Assembly: GCA_016935035.1 (NCBI GenBank)
Contig: JAFGRR010000484.1
Span: 1-14,607 of the forward strand
Origin: Phycisphaerae bacterium
Lineage (GTDB): Bacteria > Planctomycetota > Phycisphaerae > UBA1845 > Fen-1342
Direction: 5' to 3'
DNA length: 14,607 nt
The notes beneath the pieces were generated by a model. The model made no database searches. It saw only the letters and a program-made list of their open reading frames with translations, and had not been told where the DNA came from. Of this stretch, positions 8,527-14,454 are shown one piece after another (the first letter of the stretch is position 1; every line of letters begins with the position of its first letter). The position numbers and the translations under genes are program-made.

Positions 8527-9897
8527 ATGGCTGCCGGGTGGCTGACTCCGCGAGTGCTTCTGCGCAACGCCGCGTTGCTGGCGGGGCTGGCGGCATTGTT
8601 TTTGGCCGGCGGACTGCTCTCCAACGAATTCCTGACCGTCGAAAACCAGCGCGACGTGCTTGAGACCGTCTCCATCAACGGCATCCTCGCCGTCGGCATG
8701 ACACTTGTGATTCTCACCGCCGGCATCGACCTCTCCGTCGGCAGTATCCTCTCGATCTGCACCGTCGTCTGTGCCATGCTGATCATGCCGCCGGACTTCG
8801 CGGACGACGGCGTCAAGCTCGGCGGCAGCGGCTGGCTGACCCGACTCGCCGAGTGGCTGCAACTCACGCGTGCCCACATACTGTTGCTGCCGGCGGTCGC
8901 ATTGGCCGGTGGGTACATCGGCTGGAGTAGCGGAGCCGCCATCGCACGACGTTCGGGAGCACACTGGGTTCCGTGGCTCGGCATGGCTGCGCTGATGACG
9001 GCGTGCCTCGTCGGCGCCATCATCGGCATGCGACACGGCTTCTCGACACTCGGCGTGCTGATCGTCGTCCCGCCCGTCGGCGGGTTGCTCGGCCTGGCCA
9101 GCGGAGTCATCATCGCCAAGACCAGGTTGCAGCCGTTCATCGTCACGCTTGCAATGATGATTTTCGCCGTCGGACTCGCCAAGTACATTGCCGGCGAGGG
9201 CGGCCGCGTCCGCACCGTCTACACGCAATACGTCAACGAAAACACCGGCGCGGTCGAAGTCCCCGGCGCGCCGCCCTCGTTCGAACATCTCGGCACGCTC
9301 AAGCTCGTCACCGTCGCACAGCGCCAGCAACGCGACGGCACCACGCACGACATCAAGCTCATACCCGTACCCGGTCTGTTCCTGATCGGCTGCTGGGCGC
9401 TGGCGGCGTTCGTGCTGCTCAAGCTACCGCTCGGCCGGCATATTTACGCCGTCGGCGGAAACGAGGAAGCGGCCCGGCTGTCTGGCATATCGACCGATCG
9501 CGTGAAGATCTTCGTCTATGCAGCCAGCGGATTGCTCGCCGGTCTGGCGGCCGTGCTGTACTGCGCCAAACTGCAACAGGGCAAGGCCGATGCCGGGCAG
9601 ATGAAGGAACTCGACGCGATCGCCGCCGTCGTGATCGGCGGCACGAGCCTGATGGGCGGTCGCGGCAGCATCTTCGGCACGCTGGTCGGCGTTATGATCT
9701 TTGGATATCTGTCGAACATCTTGAACCTGCGCTCGGTTTCGAGTGAGATTCAGGAGATTCTGAAGGGCGTCATCATCGTCGGAGCCGCCGCCGTACAGAC
9801 CGGCTGGGCCGCCGACCTCGTCAACAAGCTGCGCCGCCGACGGATACAGCCCGCTGACATACCAACCCAATCCAGACAGGACAGGAGTCGCTCATGA
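8527..9897 (+). CDS. RbsC-type sugar ABC transporter permease, enlarged
   Basis: This inner-membrane subunit of a carbohydrate ABC importer (ribose/galactose class, BPD_transp_2 type) carries the family hallmarks LTAGIDLSVGS (residues 63-73), PFIVTLAMM, and GRHIYAVGGNEEAARLSGI (303-321), the last being the cytoplasmic loop that contacts the ATPase. It also has ELDAIAAVVIGGTSLMGGRG. At 457 residues it is well above the roughly 320 of RbsC. The extra length sits in two places: an added hydrophobic region between the second and fourth core helices (about residues 95-185) and a polar periplasm-like segment (about 230-275). The start is uncertain: ATG 8527 has no clear ribosome site and TTG 8473 would add 18 residues. 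The TGA overlaps the binding-protein ATG. No RbsA-type ATPase gene is present in the window. Confidence 0.9.
   Translation: MAAGWLTPRVLLRNAALLAGLAALFLAGGLLSNEFLTVENQRDVLETVSINGILAVGMTLVILTAGIDLSVGSILSICTVVCAMLIMPPDFADDGVKLGGSGWLTRLAEWLQLTRAHILLLPAVALAGGYIGWSSGAAIARRSGAHWVPWLGMAALMTACLVGAIIGMRHGFSTLGVLIVVPPVGGLLGLASGVIIAKTRLQPFIVTLAMMIFAVGLAKYIAGEGGRVRTVYTQYVNENTGAVEVPGAPPSFEHLGTLKLVTVAQRQQRDGTTHDIKLIPVPGLFLIGCWALAAFVLLKLPLGRHIYAVGGNEEAARLSGISTDRVKIFVYAASGLLAGLAAVLYCAKLQQGKADAGQMKELDAIAAVVIGGTSLMGGRGSIFGTLVGVMIFGYLSNILNLRSVSSEIQEILKGVIIVGAAAVQTGWAADLVNKLRRRRIQPADIPTQSRQDRSRS
9883..9887 (+). promoter_or_regulatory. Ribosome binding site of the sugar-binding protein
   Basis: AGGAG lies 6 nt before the ATG at 9894, within the permease gene end. 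It supports the chosen start and translational coupling. Confidence 0.7.
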
Positions 9898-10931
9898 GTC
9901 GGGTGCCTGAGAATTGGACGCGGCGACACGTGATGATCGCGGGTCTGGCGCTGCTGATGCTGCCGTTGCTGAACGCCGCCAACGCCAACGACAAGCAGCA
10001 CTACGAAATCGGCTTCTCGCAATGCACGGTGAAAGAACCGTGGCGCGTCGAGTTCAACCGCCGACTCGTCGAGCACGCCAAGGAGTACCCCAACGTCACA
10101 CTGCACGTCCTCGATGCCAACGACAAGACCGAGGAACAGGTCGCCCAGGTACGCACCTTCATCCGCCGCGGCGTCGACGCTATCCTCATCAGCCCGAAAG
10201 AGTCGGCCGGACTTACGGGCGTGGTAAAGGAAGCGGTCGAAGCCGGCATCCCGGTCGTCGTGCTCGATCGCGACGTGAACTTTGACGGCTATGCGAGTTT
10301 CATCGGCGGCGACAATCTCGTCATCGGCAAGGCCGCGGGGCAATACGTCGTCGAACTCCTCGGCGGCGAAGGTAAGGCCAAGGGTGTCGTCTACGAAATC
10401 GCTGGCGGACTCGCCTCAACCCCCGCCCAGGAACGCCGCGACGGTTTTCACCAGGTCGTCGAAAAGGAACCCGGCATCCAGATCATCGGCAGCCTGGACT
10501 GCGACTGGAAGAAGGACAAAGCGTACCAGGTTTTCCAGGACGCCATGAAGGCCAACGACCACATCGACGTCGTCTACGCCCACAACGACCCGATGGCCCA
10601 TGGCGCCTATCAAGCCGCCAAGGCCGCCGGTCGCCAGGGTGAAATCAAGTTCGTCGGCATCGACTCGCTGCCCGACGAGGGCATCCGCTGGGTCAAGACC
10701 GGCGAACTTACCGCGACCGTGGCATATCCAACCCCCGGCGAAAAGGGTCTGGACGTAGCGCTCGACATCCTCGCCGGCAGGGAAGTGCCCAAACGCATCA
10801 CGCTGCCGACACGCATCTACACCAAAGAAAACGTCGCCACCGGCGGCAAAGAGGTGCAGATGGACGAACCCAAGCAGGAAACCGACCAGCCCGCAAACAA
10901 GGACTCGGCAACGGACGCCGACAATGAGTAG
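9894..10931 (+). CDS. RbsB-type periplasmic sugar-binding protein
   Basis: This 345-residue solute-binding protein of the Peripl_BP_4 class should capture a sugar in the periplasm and deliver it to the permease. The N-terminal signal has basic residues TRRH (9-12), a hydrophobic core VMIAGLALLMLPLL (13-26) and a likely cleavage after ANA near residue 31. The RR pair is reminiscent of a Tat signal but the motif is incomplete, and there is no lipobox. The mature part shows the family order: YEIGFSQ first strand, a helix with EEQVAQVRTFIRRGVDAILI, GIPVVVLDRDVN, FIGGDNLVIGKAAGQY, ERRDGFHQVV, VVYAHNDPMAHGAYQAAKAA and FVGIDSLPDEG. The last 25 residues are acidic and polar and lie beyond the usual fold. 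The substrate cannot be read from the sequence; galactose, ribose or rhamnose types are all possible. Confidence 0.9.
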   Translation: MSRVPENWTRRHVMIAGLALLMLPLLNAANANDKQHYEIGFSQCTVKEPWRVEFNRRLVEHAKEYPNVTLHVLDANDKTEEQVAQVRTFIRRGVDAILISPKESAGLTGVVKEAVEAGIPVVVLDRDVNFDGYASFIGGDNLVIGKAAGQYVVELLGGEGKAKGVVYEIAGGLASTPAQERRDGFHQVVEKEPGIQIIGSLDCDWKKDKAYQVFQDAMKANDHIDVVYAHNDPMAHGAYQAAKAAGRQGEIKFVGIDSLPDEGIRWVKTGELTATVAYPTPGEKGLDVALDILAGREVPKRITLPTRIYTKENVATGGKEVQMDEPKQETDQPANKDSATDADNE

Positions 10932-10951
10932 CGCCCGCCCCCACTGTAGTA

Positions 10952-11049
10952 GGGTGCCCCACGGTTTTAACTGTGGGGGACTGATCGGAATGAGAGCTGC
11001 AAAGGAACTGAAGCCCTCAGTCCCCCACCCTTAAAAGGGTGGGGCACCC
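10952..11049. repeat. REPIN-like inverted-repeat element, copy 1
   Basis: Two 33-nt arms (10952-10984 and 11017-11049) are reverse complements at 29 of 33 positions, separated by 32 nt. Each begins or ends with GGGTGCCCCAC / GTGGGGCACCC outside and GTGGGGGACTGA / TCAGTCCCCCAC inside. Each arm is also a hairpin in itself: CCCCACCC TTAAAA GGGTGGGG in the right arm, CCCCACGG TTTTAA CTGTGGGG in the left. Two inverted small palindromes joined by a short spacer is the REP-doublet (REPIN) design, normally mobilised by a RAYT transposase; none is encoded here. Confidence 0.75.
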
Positions 11050-11052
11050 GGG

Positions 11053-11076
11053 CCACCCTTAAAGGGGTGCGGCACC
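11053..11076. repeat. Solo half-arm related to the REPIN-like elements
   Basis: CCACCC TTAAA GGGGTGCGG CACC resembles the outer part of a right arm (CCCACCCTTAAAAGGGTGGGGCACC pattern) with a few changes and no inner TCAGTCC portion. It begins 4 bp after copy 1 and looks like a degraded or partial duplicate. Confidence 0.6.
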
Positions 11077-11148
11077 TAAGTATAGCCGCCGCCCCCCCGT
11101 GGCGGCCGTTGGAGTGGCAACCCGTCGCCACGCCAGCGCCAATGCGTC

Positions 11149-11242
11149 GGGCGCCCCAGGGTTTAACCGTGGGCGACTGACGAAATCGCGAACCCGTCCG
11201 GCGCCAGGCTCAGTCCCCCACCCTTGAAAGGGTGGGGCACCC
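11149..11242. repeat. REPIN-like inverted-repeat element, copy 2
   Basis: Its arms lie at 11149-11180 (32 nt, begins GGGCGCCCCAGG, ends GGGCGACTGA) and 11210-11242 (33 nt, begins TCAGTCCCCCACCC, ends GGGTGGGGCACCC). The right arm is nearly identical to that of copy 1 and the left arm is more diverged. The 29-nt spacer is unrelated in sequence to the copy 1 spacer. Each arm can fold alone, and the two arms can pair with each other. Confidence 0.75.
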
Positions 11243-11249
11243 CGGCCTG

Positions 11250-11385
11250 TGGCATACGGGTGCCATGGGCAGGTCGTAAACCTGCCCGTGACGTACTGTC
11301 ATGGCACGGACAGCCCCACGTGCCGGGCGCGGCCCTGGATTTGAACATCACGGGCAAACCCACCTGCGGTGGGCCTGCCCATGGC
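11250..11385. repeat. Second type of nested palindromic element
   Basis: GCCATGGGCAGG (11262-11273) pairs perfectly with CCTGCCCATGGC (11374-11385). Inside or overlapping it are GGGCAGGT/ACCTGCCC (11267-11274, 11280-11287), GTGCCATG/CATGGCAC (11260-11267, 11300-11307), GGCACG/CGTGCC (11303-11308, 11319-11324), TGGCA/TGCCA (11250-11254, 11261-11265) and GGGCA..CCCACC/GGTGGG..TGCCC (11352-11380). Several are mutually exclusive foldings. It shares no core with the REPIN-like elements and ends about 28 bp before the next start codon, so it probably lies in the 5' leader of the lpxB-like gene. Confidence 0.6.
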
Positions 11386-11413
11386 CCCCGGAGGAAGCCG
11401 CACGTTAGCAAAC

Positions 11414-12586
11414 ATGGCCGACCACAAGCGCATCTTCATCTCAGTCGCCGAGGATTCGGCCGACCTCCACGCCGCCCGCCTGGTGCGCACGGCGCGCGAG
11501 TTGGGCCATGCGTGGGAATTCCTCGGCCTGACAGGCCCACGTCTACGAGCCGCCGGCGTAGAGAGCGTCGCCGATCTGACCGCCAGCGCTGCGATGCTCG
11601 CCAACACCGTCAGCCAGATCGGCCGCGCTCGCCAGGCACTCGCCGCCTGCGAGGAAAGCTGGCGACAACGCCGGCCGGACCTCGTCATCGTGATGGACTC
11701 ATCCGCCCTGCACCTGAGCACGGCCAGGCTCGCCAAGCGACAGGGCCTCAAGGTCCTCTACTACATCGCCCCGCAAACCTGGGCCTCGCGCCCCTGGCGA
11801 CTACGCACGATCCGCAAATACGTAGACCGCGTCGCGTGCATTCTACCCTTTGAGGAAAAGCACTTCCACGACGCCGGCATAAACGCCGAGTTCGTCGGTC
11901 ACCCGCTATTCGAATCGCTAGCGGACGAACGCCCCGACGAACGCCGTATCGCCCACTGGCGCCGCGACCACCGCCCGGTCATCGCCCTGCTGCCCGGCTC
12001 GCGCAAGCACGTCATCGACACCATGCTGCCGCTGCAACTCGACGTCATCAGGCGAATGCGTAGAGACGGCCACGCCCTGCGGCCGCTGGTCTCATGCGTG
12101 TCGCCCGAGCGCAAGGGGCTCGTCCAGCGAATCATCGGCGAGCGGCATGACGATGCCGAGGTCGTCGTCGCTGACAATGCCAGCCTGCTCACAGCGGCGG
12201 ACCTGGTGCTGGTGGCGTCGGGGACGGCGACGCTGCACGTGGCCCACTATCGTAAGCCGATGGTCGTCATGTACGACGCCGGCCGGGTTCTGTATTGGCC
12301 ACACCGGCTGTTCGGACGCCTGATCATCAACCTGCCACATCTGTCGCTGGTCAACATCCTGGCCCAGGCCCGCGTCGTGCCCGAGTTCATGCCCTTCGTC
12401 CGCGAAACAGCCCCCATCGCCACCGTCGCCGGCCAACTATTGACCGACGAGCCGTGGCGGGCCCTGATGATCCGGCAAATGGACGACATCGTCCGCCCCC
12501 TGTCCAACTCCACCGCCAGCCGTCGCGTCTGTGAACTCGTCGTGGAAATGCTGGTCGGCAGGATCACATGTGCCACGGCTCTGTGA
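11414..12586 (+). CDS. lpxB: Divergent lipid-A-disaccharide synthase (LpxB-like, GT19)
   Basis: LpxB joins UDP-2,3-diacylglucosamine and lipid X at the inner membrane to form the lipid A disaccharide. This 390-residue homologue has the expected length and order: PDLVIVMDS (88-96), YIAPQTWASRPWR (117-129), a CILPFEEKHF segment, FVGHPL (160-165), LLPGSR (192-197), ASGTATL (268-274), and LSLVNILAQARVVPEFM near the end. The residues matching E. coli E15, D98 and R201 are kept (E13, D95, R197). Several conserved positions differ: AEDSAD replaces GExSGD, SSALH replaces xPDFN after D95, and H275 replaces the Glu after GTATL. Start: ATG 11414 opens a normal beta strand (RIFISVAED), but GGAGG at 11390 is 19 nt upstream, too far to be convincing; ATG 11381 and GTG 11369 lie in the repeat. 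No other lpx gene is nearby. It may be true LpxB or a specialised paralogue. Confidence 0.85.
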   Translation: MADHKRIFISVAEDSADLHAARLVRTARELGHAWEFLGLTGPRLRAAGVESVADLTASAAMLANTVSQIGRARQALAACEESWRQRRPDLVIVMDSSALHLSTARLAKRQGLKVLYYIAPQTWASRPWRLRTIRKYVDRVACILPFEEKHFHDAGINAEFVGHPLFESLADERPDERRIAHWRRDHRPVIALLPGSRKHVIDTMLPLQLDVIRRMRRDGHALRPLVSCVSPERKGLVQRIIGERHDDAEVVVADNASLLTAADLVLVASGTATLHVAHYRKPMVVMYDAGRVLYWPHRLFGRLIINLPHLSLVNILAQARVVPEFMPFVRETAPIATVAGQLLTDEPWRALMIRQMDDIVRPLSNSTASRRVCELVVEMLVGRITCATAL

Positions 12587-12592
12587 GCCGTG
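12574..12592 (+). terminator. Hairpin across the lpxB stop codon
   Basis: CACGGCT (12574-12580) and AGCCGTG (12586-12592) form a perfect 7-bp stem with a 5-nt loop that includes most of the lpxB TGA. No T-run follows, so intrinsic termination is doubtful; it may be a small repeat or a weak attenuating structure upstream of aspS. Confidence 0.4.
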
Positions 12593-12601
12593 CGACAGCC
12601 A

Positions 12602-12610
12602 TGCTACACT
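12602..12610 (+). promoter_or_regulatory. Candidate extended -10 promoter of aspS
   Basis: TGCTACACT (12602-12610) matches an extended -10 element, TG-N-TACACT, about 45 nt before the aspS start codon. The region where a -35 box is expected reads TGTGAG and is poor, which is tolerable for an extended -10 promoter. It would give aspS its own transcript with a leader of roughly 35-40 nt. Confidence 0.4.
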
Positions 12611-12640
12611 ACGCCGCTTGGATTATTCGTCAGTGTGACC

Positions 12641-12647
12641 AAAGGAG
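12641..12647 (+). promoter_or_regulatory. Ribosome binding site deciding the aspS start
   Basis: AAAGGAG ends 7 nt before GTG 12655. It favours this GTG over the upstream in-frame ATGs, which would overlap lpxB and add an atypical leader peptide. Confidence 0.8.
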
Positions 12648-12654
12648 ATCAGAC

Positions 12655-14454
12655 GTGTCTCTGCCGTACAACCAGCGCACGTGCTATTGCGGCGAAGTGT
12701 CCGCCGAGCATGTTGGTAAATCCGCAATCCTCGTCGGCTGGGTCGCCAACCGGCGCGACCTGGGCGGCATGGTCTTCATTGATCTCCGAGACCGCGAGGG
12801 CACTGTCCAGGTCAAGATCGATTCCGACACCGACCCCCAGGCTCACCAGATCGCCCACCGCCTGCGCAACGAATTCTGCATCGCCTTGCGCGGCGACGTG
12901 GTGGCCCGACCAGAGAAGATGGTCAACACCGACATGCGCACCGGCGCGGTCGAGATCATCGGCCGTGAGATCGAGGTTCTCAGCGAGTCCGAGACGCCCA
13001 AGTTCGCCGTCGATGACGAGATCGAGACCAACGAGGAGGTCCGCCTCAAATACCGCTTCCTCGATCTGCGCCGCCCCCGGCTTCAGAACGCCATCCGCAC
13101 GCGCCACCGCCTGACCAAGGTGCTGCGCGACTATTTCGACGGCGAGGGCTTCGTCGAGATCGAAACGCCCTTCCTGACGCGCAGTACACCCGAGGGTGCC
13201 CGCGACTTTCTCGTCCCCTCGCGCGTGCAGCTTGGGCACTTCTACGCCCTGCCCCAGTCGCCACAGCTCTTCAAGCAGCTACTGATGATGAGCGGCTTCG
13301 ACAAGTACATGCAGATCGTGCGGTGCTTCCGCGACGAGGACCTGCGCGCCGACCGCCAGCCCGAGTTCACCCAGCTCGACGTCGAGATGTCCTTCGTTCA
13401 GCCCGAAAACATCATCAACGTCATCGAAGGCTGCATGGTCGCCGTCATGCGTGAGATCCACGGCATCGAAGTGCCACGCCCGTTCCCGCGCATGAGCTAC
13501 GCCCAGGCCATGGCCGACTACGGCATCGACCGGCCCGACACACGCTATGACCTGCGTCTGATCGACGTCACCGAAATCGCCCAGAAGACCGGCTTCAAGG
13601 TCTTCACCGAGGCTGTCGACGCAGGCGGTGTGGTCCGCGCCATTCGCCTGCCCGGCGGCGCCGAGATGCCGCGCAAGAAGCTCGACGCCCTCACCGAGGA
13701 ACTCAAGGGCATCGGCGCCGGCGGCCTCCCCCTAGTCAAGGTCGCGGCCGACGGCGACAAGCTGATCTTCGAGACCGGCGTCGCCAAGTTCTTCTCGCCC
13801 GAGCTAACCGCCGAGACCGCCACCGCCATGAAGGCCGAGCCCGGCGACGTGCTGTTCTTCTCCGCCGACACCGAGACCAACGTCTGCAAGTACCTCTCGT
13901 GGTTGCGGCAGACGATCGCCCAGCGGCGCGGGCTGATCCCCGAGGGGCTTTGGAACTTCCTCTGGGTGCTCGACTTTCCTATGTTCGAGTACAGTACGGA
14001 AGACGGGCGTCATTACGCCATGCACCACCCGTTCACCGCCCCACTCGACGAAGACATTCCACTGCTTGACGACGACAACCCGGGCAAGTGCCGCGCCAAG
14101 GCCTACGACATCGTGCTCAACGGCACCGAGCTCGGCGGCGGCAGCATCCGTATCCACCGCGCCGACGTGCAGGAAAAGGTCTTCCAGTTGCTCGACATCG
14201 GTCCCGCGGAGCAGCGCCACAAGTTCGGTTTCCTGCTCGATGCCCTGAAATACGGCCCGCCGCCCCACGGCGGGATCGCCCTGGGTCTCGACCGCATGGT
14301 CATGCTACTGGCTGGTCTGGAGAGTCTGCGCGACACGATCGCATTCCCGAAGACGCACCGCGCCGTGTGCATGCTGACCGAGGCGCCTGGCACAGTCGCC
14401 ACGGAGCAGCTTGATGAACTTGGCATCCGACTGGTGAATCCCCCCGATGCCTGA
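12655..14454 (+). CDS. aspS: Aspartyl-tRNA synthetase (bacterial type, class II)
   Basis: This cytoplasmic enzyme charges tRNA-Asp with aspartate. At 599 residues it matches the bacterial form. The N-terminal OB-fold anticodon-binding domain contains GWVANRRDLGGMVFIDLRDR (28-47). The class II catalytic core has YRFLDLRRP, TPEGARDFLVPSR, YALPQSPQLFKQLLMMSGFD, motif 2 FRDEDLRADRQPEFTQ (225-240) and motif 3 GIALGLDRM (540-548). The bacterial GAD insertion domain lies between motifs 2 and 3 (about residues 290-420). L36 and K88 occupy the positions that are His and Gly in the non-discriminating P. aeruginosa enzyme, so this looks like the tRNA-Asp-specific type. Start is GTG 12655, chosen by its AAAGGAG site. 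The gene is complete and gives no sign of damage. Confidence 0.97.
   Translation: MSLPYNQRTCYCGEVSAEHVGKSAILVGWVANRRDLGGMVFIDLRDREGTVQVKIDSDTDPQAHQIAHRLRNEFCIALRGDVVARPEKMVNTDMRTGAVEIIGREIEVLSESETPKFAVDDEIETNEEVRLKYRFLDLRRPRLQNAIRTRHRLTKVLRDYFDGEGFVEIETPFLTRSTPEGARDFLVPSRVQLGHFYALPQSPQLFKQLLMMSGFDKYMQIVRCFRDEDLRADRQPEFTQLDVEMSFVQPENIINVIEGCMVAVMREIHGIEVPRPFPRMSYAQAMADYGIDRPDTRYDLRLIDVTEIAQKTGFKVFTEAVDAGGVVRAIRLPGGAEMPRKKLDALTEELKGIGAGGLPLVKVAADGDKLIFETGVAKFFSPELTAETATAMKAEPGDVLFFSADTETNVCKYLSWLRQTIAQRRGLIPEGLWNFLWVLDFPMFEYSTEDGRHYAMHHPFTAPLDEDIPLLDDDNPGKCRAKAYDIVLNGTELGGGSIRIHRADVQEKVFQLLDIGPAEQRHKFGFLLDALKYGPPPHGGIALGLDRMVMLLAGLESLRDTIAFPKTHRAVCMLTEAPGTVATEQLDELGIRLVNPPDA

Larger units (their letters stand above)
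10932..11413. other. Gene-free 482-bp region rich in palindromic repeats
   Basis: No convincing gene is visible on either strand; the short open frames here run through inverted repeats. It contains two REPIN-like elements (10952-11049, 11149-11242), a solo half-arm (11053-11076) and a second type of palindromic element (11250-11385). Smaller hairpins lie between them: GCCGCC/GGCGGC at 11085-11106 and GTGGC/GCCAC at 11114-11131. A promoter for the downstream lpxB-like gene is not obvious. The first element begins 20 bp after the binding-protein stop and may double as an mRNA 3' end. Confidence 0.75.

Noticed and set aside
8410..9348. - strand frame of 312 codons opposite the ABC permease
   Set aside because: Low-complexity Asp/Arg/Gly/Gln composition and a clear family match on the + strand identify it as a shadow.
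10952..11242. Possible CRISPR array
   Set aside because: The repeats are inverted rather than direct, only two elements exist, and no cas gene is nearby.
10932..11413. tRNA, small RNA gene or known riboswitch in the gene-free region
   Set aside because: I could not build a tRNA cloverleaf or recognise a riboswitch core; the structure is explained by simple inverted repeats.
11224..11853. + strand frame of 209 codons crossing the repeats into lpxB
   Set aside because: It begins in a palindromic repeat and continues out of frame with the supported LpxB-like gene; product is Arg/Pro/His-rich without motifs.
12568..12654. Upstream in-frame ATG extension of aspS by 29 residues
   Set aside because: It would overlap the lpxB end and a hairpin, and the good ribosome site at 12641-12647 points to GTG 12655.
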